This document shows positions 25,138-39,078 of a stretch of 64,000 nt of DNA, one piece after another (positions within the stretch are counted from its first letter, which is position 1; each line of letters begins with the position of its first letter). The position numbers were made by a program, and so were the translations under genes. The stretch is from contig VZRR01014165.1 in NCBI GenBank assembly GCA_013398015.1, positions 2,279,290 through 2,343,289 on the forward strand, in the 5' to 3' direction. The notes below the pieces were generated by a model. The model was not told the origin of the DNA and did not search any database. It was given only the letters and a program-made list of their open reading frames with translations. This DNA is from Oreocharis arfaki. Taxonomy: Eukaryota > Chordata > Aves > Passeriformes > Paramythiidae.

Positions 25138-28100
25138 TTGGGTTTCCAGATCAAAGACAGTGCGGACTCGTAACTGGGGTTAAGCAAAAGACCTTAAAGA
25201 TAAAAAAATACAGAAACCTGCTATTAGCTCATCCGATATAATCCACATGCCATGACTAATGCCTAGAAAGCTGAAAAACAGCCAGGTTGTTGCATATGAA
25301 AAGTACATGGAGTCACAACTTACTTTGACACATGTACCCCATTGTGTAGAGGTTTTTCTAAAAGTGAAATTCTTACAATGTGCCATTCTTACAATTTTCT
25401 ATAATGTTTACAGATGAAGACATCCCAGTCTAAGAAACAGTGAGGTAAGTGGATCCAAGTGAATGTGAATCTATGCCAGTGGAGCCAGGAATGCCAGTAG
25501 ATTATGACAATACGAGCAATCTGAGATCGAACTCTTCTTCAACAACAAAAAAAGGTAACTAGAAAAGGTTGGACTTTCTTGGGTTTTGGAGTTTTGGTTT
25601 TTTGCAGGTAACATCTCACAAACTTCTGTGACATAGCTTTATGTAAAGGGTCTCTGAACCAACTGGTCGTGACTGTGATAATTGCCAAATTAGGCTGTTA
25701 TATCTATGCATGCAAGTTAAATAGAAACGCTATTGCAGAAACAAGTCAAGTAACAGACAGCATGACTTGAAAACTTAGACGTGAGATTTCTAGAAAAAGA
25801 CTTACTGTTTTAAATAAAATACATTGTTTGGTGATCTCCAACTAGTAATCCACCCTACAGGTCTGGATAGGGTTGCCACACTTCTGAACTCACACTTCGG
25901 TCTGAGCAGCAAGACTGTACAAAAATTTCATCTGAAATTCATTAGGTATAAAGTGCTATTGGATCAAATACATCTTATTACATAGGGGGTACTTTCGTAA
26001 AATTACTTGTCCATTCCAGTTCCACACAGGCACACTTTTTCATGTTCTTTCCCATATGCTATGGGGTAAAACTGCTGAAGATTACAGACCTAAATATGAA
26101 TTGATTTTTCTTTCATGTTTATTTTGGATTAGTATGCAAAACATTTTCTGTGTTACATCCACTCTCCTAGTAGCTCAAAATTTTTCACAATGCCGCCTGG
26201 TGAGTTGCCTGGTTACATTTTGTTCCTGTTGTCTTTTTTCCCAAGCATTAGCTGAGCAATTAATGAACAAATCAAATAAATTGGAGCTGCTGTATTTTCC
26301 TCTAGATGCAAATGTGAAGGATAATTTTTAAAGTACTTTTATATATCTCCCACATCCTCTGGGGAGGAAGCACAGGCTTCAAGTTCTAAATTACTCATTC
26401 CTGCTGGCATCAGATATATGCCCCAAGGAGTTCATTTTCTGCTCAACAGACAAGGATTTAACTACGTAAATTCATTTCTAAATAGAAAATAATATAATAT
26501 AACACTTTCCAGATAATCTCTCACAGGTACTTTAGCACCCATAAGGGAAAGAGCTAAAAAAGCTCAAAGAATTGATACCTTCTTTTCCATGCAGATTATC
26601 TATGGGGCTGAAATTTCCCCCACTGGCTTAAGAATTTTATTAGTGAAGGATGCTTAATCCTAAATTAGATCAAACAAGTTTTGGCATGAATCAAGACATT
26701 CATATAAAGTGCTTCTCCAATTTACTTCAAGTCTTCCTATCTCCATGTCGCAGTAGTGTTTCAAATTCTAGCTATGCTCATAACAGCAGGTTTCATCATA
26801 AGATCATGGGGTCCTAGTTTTGGAACTGAATAGATAAATGTCATAATTTTAAAATATATTGCTACCCTATTTGTAGATAACAATTTAGAAATACAAACCA
26901 ACTATGTTATAAAAATCAAGCCATTAAAAGTAACTCAGAGGTGTTTTCATCAACAGTCTCCAGCCCCATATCCCCCAAGCCATGCTCTTAATACCTGATT
27001 TCCTTTTCTTCCAAAAGCTGAACATGTAAGACCACCCGAGGAGGAGAGCTCCAGGTTGTCTAGGAATTTCTGTTTATCTCGTCTGCTGTAATTACCAACT
27101 TAGGTGACTGTACCACAAGACACATCAGAATACAAACAAACAAAAAGATCTGTCAACTCCAACGGGTTCATAAAGACATAATGGAAAAGGGAAAAGAGAA
27201 AAAAAGGTCAGATCCACCCTGTACTTCCATGCTCCTGAGACTGCTGTTGAAGAAATTAATAGACGCAGCCAATGAGATGAACCGTGCCGCTCTACATGAA
27301 GCAGATGTTGAACTTTTTTCTTGGTGTTAGAACGTGTGCACACATTTGACTGCAATGATGATTAAATTCATCCCGAGTTATTCTGTCACAGGAGGACAAT
27401 TGCATCTTATGATTAGTTTCTAGCTCCATTTAGTGCAGCTTGTAAACTAACGTGATGGGCCCCAGTCTTGTAATAACCCTCCATGAGGATAACTGGCTGC
27501 AGGTAACCAAGAGTGTCAGCTCAAGTGTGAATTCACTCCACATCTACATGATTTCTCTCAGCATGATTTCCTGCAAGCAGGGAAATGTTGACATTTAGTT
27601 AGAATTCTGCAAGCTATAAAACACTATGTTCTTTGGTTTTGTTACAGGAACACTCAAATTTGCCAATATCATCATAATTTTTAAATATTTTCAATAAATT
27701 TTTCATTCTTCCTCTTTGTAATTTCTTCCGCAAGGAACTACATAAAGACTTCATGAACTGGGCTAACTGAGAAAAAAATGGATCTTGATTGCAAAAATTT
27801 TGCATTTGCACTTTGCCAGAGCTAAACCAAATTCAACATTTCAGAAGATTTTATATGCTCTGGATCAAGAACTAATGATGTTTTATATCTATAATTCCCA
27901 GGGAAGAAAAGGAAGATCAAGATTAGACCCAAACATGAGAGTGAGGAGACTTTTGGGCTTGGGAAAAACCCAAAAAGTGAAATTTTGCAGGTTGTATATG
28001 TACAACACTGACTGGAATAGGACTTTAAATATCCCTCTGACATATATATATATAAGAAATGGGCAGCTGAGTCCAGGTGACTATCTCTGGAGTGAATCAT

Positions 28101-31100
28101 GCCTCAAAAGCTAGACAAGATGATTCCCATTTCAAATATTAAATCTAACTTCAGTTCATTTTCTCATTTTTTTCTGTATTTAAAGCCAAGCTAGTTAATA
28201 CAAGACTAGTTAATATAAAGTAACTTACCAGCATTCAAGACTTTTTTACTGCATTGTATTCAAATTACAGGCTAGCCAATAGTCTAACTTTCTCAGAATA
28301 GTGCATTTCCAGCACTCCCTTGGTTTCTCCAGCTGACAGCATTTTCAGTCCCTCTGTCCGACTGCAGCATCAGTTCCAAGACAGGTTCTGACAGAGCAAG
28401 AATTCAACAAATACTATCTCTACTAATTTCATGCAGTCCATTGAGTGGCTACATGAAACCAACAGATTTCATCATTAATATTACCATTACAGTGTGATCA
28501 GACTCCAAGAGCTAGGCAGATATTCTTTACTTGTAATATAAATATTTACCTGAAGACCAATCTACTGTCCAGAGTACTTTAATGACCACTGCTACGACAC
28601 GATATTTAAATCCACCCTCAGATCCCCAGTGGAAACCTTGTTTCTGGCATTGCTTTTCTGCATGTGGGGCATTGCTACCATAATGTCATTTCAAATCATT
28701 GGAATAAACAAGTGACCAGAATGACTAGTGTTCAGGTCACGTCTCAAAGATACCAGATTACACAGAAAATACATTCAAAATAAAAGGAAACTCTTAAATG
28801 GACTGTGTATTCTGGCAGAAAGGAAGGAGAAAAACTAAAAGCTGCAGCCAAACCTGTCACTTCTGAAAATTTTATTTTCCTATTCCCAAATAAGATGTGC
28901 AGGTTGGTTTAGTTGCAGCTAGCTTTTATCAAAAACTTTGCCTCATGGCTCTTTATATGGATTCACACACTGTTAAACGATTCAGTGCAAAGCAAATGGA
29001 AAGATTAATTTTGTGATGTGGCACCAAAAGAAACAATTTAGAGAAAGGATTAGGGATTGGACCATCCCAGCAAAGCTTCTGGAACAAGTCCATTATAACT
29101 ACAGAACATTTCACAATAACTGTATCAGTGATCACAGAAAAGATGGACTTCTTTAGCAGAATTGAGAAAATTCATACTAGCAGACTTTCTTCCCCTTATT
29201 TTTCCAAAAGAAATGAGAAGGAGAGAGGTTTCATAGAACTGAAAAAAAAAAAAAATTGTTGAAAATAGAATGACTGGAAATTCTACGTGAGATACTACTA
29301 ATGAGACATTATACTGGTAGATTGGTATTTATACATAAATACAGAGCACAGCTAACAACCCAGTGGTCATAATATAGCAACCAGGGCATTATATTTTGGC
29401 AGCATGTGTGTCATTCTATGTACCCCTAAATCTGGTTTATTTTCTTCATTGTTAAAAACAATTGTATGAGTAAGAAATCCATGTCCCCTTTTTCTTCATG
29501 CTCGCTCATACATGGCAAAGCTTATTGTTATTAAAGCAGAATAGAGCTAAAAAAAATCAGCTGAAAACAGTAGTGATAATTTCTACTTCAATTCATTCTC
29601 TTTCAGATACACATTCACAGAGAAACTTGTTCAACTAATCGCTACTTACGTCCTGTGCCCACTTATACATCAGCTGTTAAAAAAAACATGTTACCAGCTG
29701 CACAGCTCCACTGCAGCCTTTCTGCTCCCTTCTGCTACTTCCTTTCTGCCTTCCTTAGCTGCCTACTGGTCAGCCGAGATTTGCTTACATGGATTTAGTG
29801 GTGTGGTGTGGTGTGAGCATGAAATCTCTGCACAACCAACCATGATGCAACCAGATCACGAACCTGGACATCCAGCTCTGAAGACAGTGTTTTGGATTAG
29901 AGAAAGCCTCTTATAGCTGGTCCCTTTTTTCTTTCTAACACGTGAATGCCATGTTAGACAGCCCTGACCTTAACAGTAAAAACACCATGCAAATAATTTC
30001 ACCATCCCATTAGCTCTAGGGTGAATTGGTCTCAGTTTTTTGTGGTATTCAACATAAAGTGCCTAGTCAGCATTATTTTTTTTGTGTCATGGCAGGATGT
30101 CACCCAAAATAACAGTTTATGCATGAAGTCACATTTATCTCATCTAACCTCAACACAAGCACCTACAACAGGAGCAAAATTTTCCTAAGTTTCATGTACT
30201 CAAAGGACACGAGCATTCTAAATTATCATAACAGTACAGGTCAATGAGATTAAGGTCACCGTCAACTTTCTTAAGAGAAGATGTGAAATCCCCCCAAATA
30301 TTAGACTATGTTAGCAACTGCAGCAGAGAAATGCCTAAGAGTGATTATTTCATATTATTTCCCATTCAATTTTATTCTACTACTAAAATAAAACAAAACG
30401 ATAATAATTTTTAAAAAACCAAACATCAAAGCTTTGAAAATTAATGCTATGAATTAAAAGTCCCCCTGTTTTTTTCACAGCATGCCTTCATATTTTTGAT
30501 CACTTAATTTCCATGCCTTCATGCTGATTGCTCCTAAAACACCTGGTAAACAGGATGTAGCATATTCCATTCCCTTTTACAAGAACTTAAAGTCTGAGCA
30601 ATTTAATCACAGAGCAGAAGAATCACCCCAGTACTGTTCATTGCTGTTGAAGATTAATTTTTACTAGCCACTTAGAGGGCTAAGGAGTGCATTACAACGA
30701 ACACTATTATTCAAGTTCAGCAGAAAAAAATCCATCATTTCTGAGCAGGGGAAAATGATTTTTATTAGAGCCATTCACACAGCTCTATAATTCAGTGATA
30801 TACACCAACTCTACTTATTCATTTCCCATTGTAAATTTTATCTTGTCCAAGAAGCAAAAAGTTCATTAGTTTGCTCAAAATGCTTCTTAATAAGTGCGCT
30901 AATTGGGAGAGCATAAATGCATTTCAGTAGCTTCCAGTGTTTTTTTTTTCTTTAGAAGTGACACAAGTTTGTCTCCTTTGTATGTTTAATGCTAGCAAGA
31001 CTTTGTTTACAGGAGAGCAACTGCGGTACCCACTGTACTCAGAGAGGTTAAAAATAGTAAAAAACACATCACATAAACACTTTGTGAAGGGTATTGAAAA

Positions 31101-32015
31101 ATTAGGCTGAAGGATGTTAACACTTCCTCTGTCTTTAATGGGTGAATGAGGTGAAGAAGGGTTCAATCCCATTAGGAAACACTCTCAGTTGTGCCACAGA
31201 CCCTAAAAATATTTAATGCAACACATGGCAACCCACTTTCTATGTCTTACCCTGATTCAACAGGCTGCTCAAGTACCAGCCTCAATCTAAATGTCTGTAT
31301 AGTGCCACAGAAGACATATTAATTTGTCTTCCTAAAGTGGGAGCTTTCATTCGTACATAGAATAGCCAAACAAATTTGACTAAGTTTGAATTTTTAAAAA
31401 GCCATTCGCTTCTAAAACCTCCATATTGTTATTCTAATGGTTAAATCTATCTTCATGGACTTACGCTGCAGTTTGTCCATTATTAAAAATGAAGAGCTTT
31501 GCTCTTCAGTCAGGCATAACATACCCTCTCCTTATTAGCAAGTCTTTTTAACAAAGCAGGTTTTGAAACACCAACTTCTCTCTGGAAGTCTGCTTTGAAA
31601 ATAGAGTCAAAGATGCATGATGAAATGTATGTTTCTTTTCACAGACCCTGCTTGGGAAAACAGTATTTCTTAGATCTGAGGTAGGAATGGAAGGAACCTG
31701 AGTCCATAAGTAAATTACTTTGAATTTTTATGAAAATGAAGCAGAGGAAAGGAATAAAGATTTCCTTCACATAGTGGGAAACATTTCAGTAAGCACAAAA
31801 AAAGTGTCTCATGCCCCCTTGATTCAAAAACAAATTTCTCCCCCAGTAGAAACAGCTGATACCAAATCAATTCTGACCTTAGATGCATCAGACTGATCCC
31901 TTAGAAACTTCTGAGTTTTAAACAGAATTCTCCAAACACCAGGAAAAGTGAGAGATTTATATCTTTGATATAAATATAGTAGCAGAATGCAAGGTCATAA
32001 TTTCTTTCCACTCAG
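25138..32015. other. Gene-free AT-rich stretch
   Basis: Nearly 7 kb without a recognised repeat, RNA or gene. Isolated features are only a short TA repeat near 28040-28053, an A run of about 14 near 29242-29255, and a GTGTG cluster near 29798-29816. Frames of 60-110 codons on both strands at 27614-28114 overlap one another antisense and are not credible. Confidence 0.5.
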
Positions 32016-32243
32016 GATAGCTGCTTTGTCCAGAAAGTGAAAGGGAAGCTGTTTTACCCCAACCTTTACCAGAAAATTCTCAGGGAGTTGTCGCTGTTCA
32101 GCATCCAGCTTCAGTCACTGCTGCTGATAGGGAAAGCCCCTGAGGACAAGCCTTGGAACACGGAAAATGCTGCTGAGACAAACTGGCCCAGAACTGTAGA
32201 CTTTGAAGTTGTACCCATTTATCTTTCAAATCACTTTGGTTAA
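32016..32243 (+). CDS. Candidate 3'-terminal coding exon, unknown product
   Basis: I do not recognise this sequence. A good splice acceptor (pyrimidine tract TTTCTTTCCACTCAG, ending 32015) is followed at once by 75 open codons, with the first full codon in phase, ending in TAA at 32241-32243. The same frame is stopped in the presumed intron just upstream. The peptide begins DSCFVQKVKGKLFYPNLYQ, is rich in Leu, Lys and Glu, and contains a likely amphipathic helix (LRELSLFSIQLQSLLLI). Codon choice looks more gene-like than in neighbouring frames. An AATAAA at 32403-32408 could end the transcript. No upstream exon was identified, and chance frames of this length are common, so this may equally be a fossil exon or coincidence. 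Confidence 0.22.
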   Translation, partial: DSCFVQKVKGKLFYPNLYQKILRELSLFSIQLQSLLLIGKAPEDKPWNTENAAETNWPRTVDFEVVPIYLSNHFG

Positions 32244-32402
32244 TCTCCAGTCTGTTGTTTTTAATTCAATCTCCACTTACATGTCAGGCTCTAAATGTAA
32301 AGAATATATATACCAGGCCAGTGCAAGCTCTCGAGGAAAGCAGGAGACAAGGAGGCACAGCAGCCTTCCAGAACAGATTCATCTAAATAACTGTGTGTGC
32401 AA

Positions 32403-32408
32403 AATAAA
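32403..32408 (+). terminator. AATAAA, possible polyadenylation signal
   Basis: Perfect hexamer about 160 bases after the stop of the candidate exon at 32016-32243. AATAAA is frequent in AT-rich DNA, so its meaning depends entirely on whether that exon is real. Confidence 0.2.
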
Positions 32409-35400
32409 GAAGTAAAGAAAAAGAAGTATTAACAATCACTTTCCCACCCACTGATTCTATATCAACATTAGTGATTAACAGGCAATTTTCAGTTTCAATC
32501 AAACGTTCAGTGCTAGATTCTCATTTCTATCTCACTAACAAAACAGCTCTCTATAAGTTTTACAAATTTGTCCTTGAAATGCCATGAAGACCTTCTGACT
32601 CCACTTAGATTAGAAGTAGTTTCAGTGGGCCAGATTCTGATAATTTCATTCTCTTTTGCTGAGAAATGCTCAGCAATAAATCCTACCAAAACTTGCACTC
32701 AAATACAAGGAAAACAAAGGTAACAAAATGCAGCCTATGCTCTTACAGTCAGCATTAGAAATATGAAAATGCTGGTATTTAAGTTTCATCCAAAATTTAA
32801 TGGTTTTAATCTACGACAGTTGGTTTTTATTGTTGGGGTGTTTTTTTGTTTCTGTTTTGGAGGTCTTTTCTTTAGAGCAGAGTCTCAAGGTGGGGCATAT
32901 GTTCATTACTCTCTAAGATGATACAGGAAATATATTCCTAAATATGTTTTATTCCCTCCTGCACTCTACCACATCACACTTTCTATATTTAGAAGTGATT
33001 AGATTTATTTACTTTGCACAGCAACTCAACTCAAATGAGTACAGAGCTGAACCTACTCTTGCAAGTATCTGTTTACATACCCTGATTTCCATTTAAGTAA
33101 TGGCCAATTAAACCTTTGTAAGTAGAAGGAAGCATCCATAGCCTTTGAAATGTGAAGGTAAATATGCAACATACATGAGCATTTCAGGTTACTGCTCTCC
33201 AATTAGAGCTCAGAGCACACCGTCATTGTCCTTTTGACAATGAAACCTGCCAGTCAAATTTGCAAGTACACACATGAATTAAACATATCACCTAAGCATA
33301 ATGTTTTTGCATCTTAGGATTGGGTCTTAGAGCTGTTCAGTCTAATGCATTACAATCATTAAAAGAGCTAACACTGCTGCTTCAGAACCCTGGCCATCAT
33401 GCAGAAGAATCACCCAAGCTGATGGGGCTCCTCCAGTGACATGCAACTGGGAGGTTAGTTTTTGCTGTGTGGCATCCAAGGTCTCCTCATGCACTGGCAA
33501 TGTCCAGCTGCCCTTGCTGCTGTTGGCATCTGCTGCAAGTTAGTTAAGGCTGTTTGCCTACAGGCCACTCTCATACACCCAAGGGTACCAGCCAGGCATT
33601 CAACCAACCACAGATCAAGTGAGAGATTAGCTTTATTCCTCCTTTTCAGTCCAAATCCTCAGATGCACTTTGTGCTTTCTGACCATGGCAGAAGTACTGA
33701 GCCAGAAGCTGAAACTCCAGGGCAATGTAAGCACTGTTGTAAGCCTGTGTGTGGGAATAGGCAACTGTGGGTCAGTGGGAAACAAAGGCACGGGATGAGA
33801 GAAGGAAAAGAGAACAGAAAAAGGACTGAAAGGACTACATATAATGCAATGTTTCAGGGGGAAAAGCATGCTTTTGCTCCTCCAAAGCTGCAGCTTTGCT
33901 GCTGGAGACAGGGGACACACACTGTCCTCAGAGCCCCACTGTCAGACTGCTCGCTGGAGTTCAAGAGCATCAGAGCTGGTTTGAACTGACAGCATATTAC
34001 CTCCTGCTGGGCTGCACACCTCAGCACTACTTCTGAGCCAAAGCAGTGATGTTATGCACTATCTAGCCCAGAGACGTTTTTAATTTGGTTTGATTTCTCT
34101 CAGACAGGATTAGAAAGATGGAGTTCAAGGCCCCCTGCCTCGTGTCGACACCACCGTACCTCACCTCCCTCTTACTGATGTGTCACAGAGGTTGAAGATC
34201 TCTAGCAATCGGACAAAGAGACAGTAAAACAGGAAGCCCATATGCTTTTCTTTCAAAGGTATCACTTGCAGAAAAATATATTTCAGACTTTGCCTGCTGT
34301 GTTCCAAAGACACGAAACTTAGTTCACATTTGCAAGTTGTTCAGCGCGGCTTTATAAAAACTTCTCCAGCAGAATGAACTCACTCAAAATCAGCTCCTCT
34401 TTTGAAAATATAATGCTTTTCATCTCGGATGAAACAAGTCTAGGCTACTTTCAGTCAAAAAGCTGATATAATGCAACACGTAGAGCGTGCACTGCCTTTC
34501 TCTGTAAAGTTGTATTTCTGAACAATTACAAAGGAGACATGTAAAACCAAATGTGGAAATCTGTCCAACTGCTGAATGGATTGAATTTTTCCCTCACCCT
34601 TTGGCGAGGGTCATCTCTTCCTGCTATTATTAGGATGCCCACTGAGTGCAGGGTACCTCTATGGAAAATGGTATCTGTTTGAATTAATCAGCAATGCTTT
34701 AGGTGCACTCTGCTTCCTTGTCAAAAAATCTAGGAATCAACATTGCTGCCTATTGCCAAATGTCTCCCACGTCCTTATTAAATGTGGCTGTGGCAGCAGA
34801 AAGAATATCTCTCTTAAACAGCATATTGCAGCATTAAAAAGAGCACAGATGTGCTGAGACTGTCAGTCATGCAATTCAGTTTGAACAAAGCAAGCCTTCA
34901 AAGCAAGGGCAAGATCTGGTGGATTTAGAGGCAGTTTTGTTATGGCAGAGAAAGATCTCCAATAGCAGTCTCTAAACTACAAGAAATTTGTGTTTTCAAA
35001 TAGTTTTGTAAAACCCATTAGAAAGATAGCTCCTGATGAACAGGATAAACAAAATCCTGTAGAGGGTATCCTTTAGCAGCACTTGGGCAAGCAAGGCATT
35101 AAAATTTTGCATTTAGGCAAGATCATAAAGCATTCTTCACTACCTGAGATAATTAATCATTTTGATTAAAATTTTGCCCCACAAAAGAGGACGGACGTCG
35201 CCAGCATTGCTTCCTCAGGTCCAAAGGCTATTTTTCGCATGTTTATAGCCCTCTCAAAAACAAAAGCTGTGTGAAGGCTGATGACTAGAGCAGAGGCTGC
35301 TATGGTGTCCTACAGTGGTAGTTACCTTTCCTGGAGCGGAAGGAACATTTTTGCAACAAGATGTAAGCGACTCCGAATACTGGTACTGGGAATGGTGGTC

Positions 35401-35845
35401 TGCCAGCTCCTTTCATAGCTCAGCCAAGCCCCAGAAAGCCTGCTGCCTGGCTTGGTAGCTCACTGCCTCCTCCTTGAACCTCAGTCCTGACTTGACAGGT
35501 GTGTAAGACCAAGCCCAGAAGGCCTCAGTGTGGTGTTACCCAGGTAGGGCTGTGCATGCCCAACGCCACATGTGAGCATAACCACCATCTAGCAGCATTC
35601 AGACAATACAGCAAGGCTCAAGTCTCCTCCAGAGCTCTCACAGCTTCTGATTCTCAGTTAAGTTCCCTTTTGCTCTGCTAAAATCAATGCATCTGTCTGC
35701 TGCTGCTCTCCTCTTTGTGTCCTTACGGTCTGAGCACATTTGAGCCGCCGCGACTGGGCAGCAGCTGAGCCCAGGTTGCAGGTGAAGGGTCTCAGGAGGG
35801 TCGGGGTGACATTACCAAGCTGGTCCTTCCTCTCACCACCCACAG
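32409..35845. other. Non-coding DNA with a GC-richer right part
   Basis: No repeat family was recognised. The longest open frame in the window outside the gap (33462-33989, 175 codons) begins only with TTG, overlaps a 95-codon antisense frame and matches nothing known. From about 35180 the sequence becomes more G+C-rich and contains several CpGs, but far fewer than a CpG island needs. Confidence 0.45.
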
Positions 35846-35954
35846 GAAAGCCAATCATGCAACCTGGATGGGGATGCCCATATTCTTCAAAGACTTTCTG
35901 GATGACAAGGAGACAAAGACCTTGTTGCTAACAAAATATATAGTGAGAAGAAGG
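35846..35954 (+). other. Candidate internal exon, unknown product
   Basis: The 109-base segment lies between a plausible acceptor (CTCTCACCACCCACAG, ending 35845) and a consensus donor (AAGG then GTGAGT at 35955-35960). One frame is open across its whole length, giving 36 codons and a peptide with the order ATWMGMPIFFKDFLDD then KETKTLLLTKYIV. The other two frames contain stops or run on without a clear end. I do not recognise the peptide. Both splice signals and an open frame of this size can occur by chance. Confidence 0.15.
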
Positions 35955-38767
35955 GTGAGTTGAAACCACTAAGAATGTAAGCCAAATCCAAAGCGATATA
36001 TAACTAGAAATTAAAAACATGATGCAGCCACCAGTTCTTCAGCATGCCAGGGAAACCCATAGGGACACATCAACCTCACAGTGGAGAAATTGTAACGAGT
36101 TGGGTGTAAAGGAATCTAAACTGCTTTACCTTATATGAATATTTTAGGCCTCACTTTTTTCTTTTACCTTTCAGTTTTTCATAGCCTTGCTCCCTCCAAG
36201 GCTTTCATGCAGGCCTTTCTGCATTTCTTTGCTGAAGGCATGTCTCCAAGGAGATTCAAAATGTAGCCTGAATCTGTCTTTAATTTATGGTGTTGGACCT
36301 TATTTCCCCAAAGGTACTAGTTTAAACATACTGTCAACTTCATCTTTACATTTCACCTCTTGTGCAATGTATTCCACCTTTAATGTAGCTCTGATAGCTG
36401 TGTATTTGGGATATGGAAATACCTCAGAGGAAACAAAATGTTTATGGAAGTTCACCTAGCTACTGCATAAAATAACTCTCATTTCTCTCTGCCAAGTAAT
36501 ATGTGATGTGAGAACAGAGTTGATTATTGTACAAATGCAAACCCAAGGCATACAGGAAGAAACAATAGTGGAAGAAAATCCAGACCAGAGCACTGCTTGA
36601 AGTCACACGGTGGTATACAAGCAAGTTAATAAAATTTGTGGTCTAAAGGAAAGAAAACTCTTTTTAGTGACTTGTAAATGTAGAAAATAAAACAGCCGAT
36701 GGTTATTCCAGGACACTTTTTCTGTGTATCTGTGCCCTGTGCAAGTGCTCTGCCAAAGCTTTCATTTGAGACATTGGCAGATTAGTAAAACCGTAGTGTG
36801 TGTTAGCGCTGCAGATCCCTGGCACAATCGGAAATTGTTTCCAGTTCATGTGCACAATATGTCATGCTGTGCTGCGTGCACATGGAGAATATCGGGCATA
36901 TTTTGGGGTCTTCCTTCAATCTTCGCTCTTGAGCACATGCATGTAAGCTTTTCTGTTGTGAAAATATTACATACTTAATTACCTATTTGAATTTTACTAA
37001 GGTGTCTTGGGGATTTGTAATTAATTCTAATTCAAATAATTCTAATTTTAAAGCAATTCTAGACAATATTTCAGTCATTCTCTACAGACGGATTCTGAAT
37101 GGATGGCAGATGTGAGATCATTCATGTGCTCAAATCCAGACCTCAGCAGGTCAAAAGTGGAGGGAAATCAAAAAATTTAACATTAGTTATTATGCTCAGT
37201 ACAGTTTTATCCTGTTTTCAAATGTAAAAATAATTTACACACATAGCAGGAGCTTAAATCGCTGTTAGTCTAATGATGCTCCACAATTTCTTTTTTTATT
37301 ACCTCTGTAAGAGTTCATGTTCTTCACTGGTCCCTTGCCTATCAGTAGGTTTACTAAGTTTCAGAAGTGTCCCTTGGAGGGTACCAGATGGTGATGGCAC
37401 TGAGTGGAACAGAACAGCTAATATTGTATCATCATTGATGAGAATCCAGTAAAGGCACAGACATATCGCTGTTGAACTGTCAAAGAAAAAACCAGCAGAA
37501 GACCTGAACCTGAGGCAAATGCTGCATCTTAAACAGAAGCATTTTGTTTTGCTTCCCACTTCTAAGTTAAGAGAAGCAACTGGTTTTATTCTATGAGCTT
37601 TAGGAATACTTAAGAAAATAATCTTCAAATTTAGTAGAAAAAATCCTAGGTGAGCTTCGCTTTCAGACAGGTAGGCCTTTCATTATAAAATTGAATGGAA
37701 TTTCTGTATCAGATTTACAATAGAGGTCACATTTCAGTTTCAATTCTGGAATGACTATGGTTCTCCATATTTTATTTCCCCTACCAATCCATAAAACACG
37801 TCAATGATCTGCTTATAAGATGGTGCCAATTATATTAATATACCACAAAGTATGAAAGGGAAAATTCCATCAGATAACTTTGTGTACTCCATGAAGGATA
37901 TGTGTATGCTCATGATAGTGGTCAGTTTATGCAGGGCACATGGTGAACTTCAAACTGAAGTTTCACTGCAAAATGAAGTTGCAGAAGATAAGTTGTATAA
38001 CAAGTTCTTTGCATGCACAGGAACTACTAAACAGCCTATTCATACTAGGGCTCATCATATTTGTAATCTATCCTGTAGGGGGTCAGTGCTAAAATTAAAT
38101 TATACCTGCCTACCATGCTCAATCAAATCAGGCTGTGAACTGAAAAATAAAACAATTAAAATTAGAGACAGGACAGCCTCCCACTGTTTATGATCTCATT
38201 CTATTTGTGAAGAGTAGGTGAAAATTCACCCATGGTGAGCATTTGGTTTATGTCAATTTTTTCTTGTTATTACAGCTGGGGTTTATTTCGTGAACTGTTT
38301 GCAGCTATTTCTGCTAAAAATAGGTGGATACCAATTTAAACTTCCTGGCGATATTTCAAGTCAAAGTATCATTAGTAGATAGTTATTATGCTGCATTTTA
38401 TTGTAAGAGATCCTGCCATGAAGCCAATCTATACAAATATAAATAAAGACAGCTAGAATTACCTTCCAAACGACTCTATTGGAGGTTATTCATGTTTGGT
38501 TTAGCAAAACAAGCTAAGCTATTTGCAAGAAAATTTATTAGTTGCAGGAACACTGAGTTAATGAGACTTTCTAAAACTCCTTATCAGGTTAGACTGTGAC
38601 ACTTGGAAAGAGACTGGGGATCAATTTTGCCTTTTTGCCTCAGTCCTAAGTAAGAGAAACTTGTAGTTCTCCCTTGGTTTCCAAGGAATATAATTTCTTT
38701 TTATCACTACTCCCTCCTCTGCTATGCAGTCTTGTAATAAAATAATTTTCCCAAAACACATTGTCTC
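35955..38767. other. Non-coding DNA, no feature recognised
   Basis: No repeat was identified. An ATG-started frame of 113 codons (37852-38193, +) contains several cysteines, but no signal peptide, known domain or promoter context was seen. It is treated as chance. Confidence 0.45.
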
Positions 38768-38793
38768 ACAAACAAACAAACAAACAAACAAAA
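38768..38793. repeat. (ACAA)n microsatellite
   Basis: Six consecutive ACAA/AAAC units without interruption. Confidence 0.93.
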
Positions 38794-39078
38794 TAGTGAC
38801 AATTAGATACAAAATTCCCTGTCTTCTAATGACAGCAATAGCTGCCATGTGAGGTCACATAATGATGATTTGGTCATCCTTCTCCATGTACTTTCCTAGT
38901 TACCCATCACAGGGTTCATATCTCGGCCTGTGAAAATTGTCAGACCCAGCTGCCATAGAAGTTCTCAATAGGAATCCCAGAGTCTCAGGGAAACTGCTTG
39001 TACTAGTTCCAAGATCTCCACCTCAAACTTGTGAGCTGCTAGTGTGGCTGCAGCTGTTACACAGTTGATATTTCATTC

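Noticed and set aside
33462..33989. 175-codon frame, the longest free of N
   Set aside because: It starts only with TTG, overlaps a 95-codon antisense frame, shows no domain, and has residue use like a random translation.
37852..38193. ATG-started 113-codon frame with several cysteines
   Set aside because: It looked briefly like a small secreted cysteine-rich protein, but there is no signal peptide at the start and the cysteine spacing fits no family I know.
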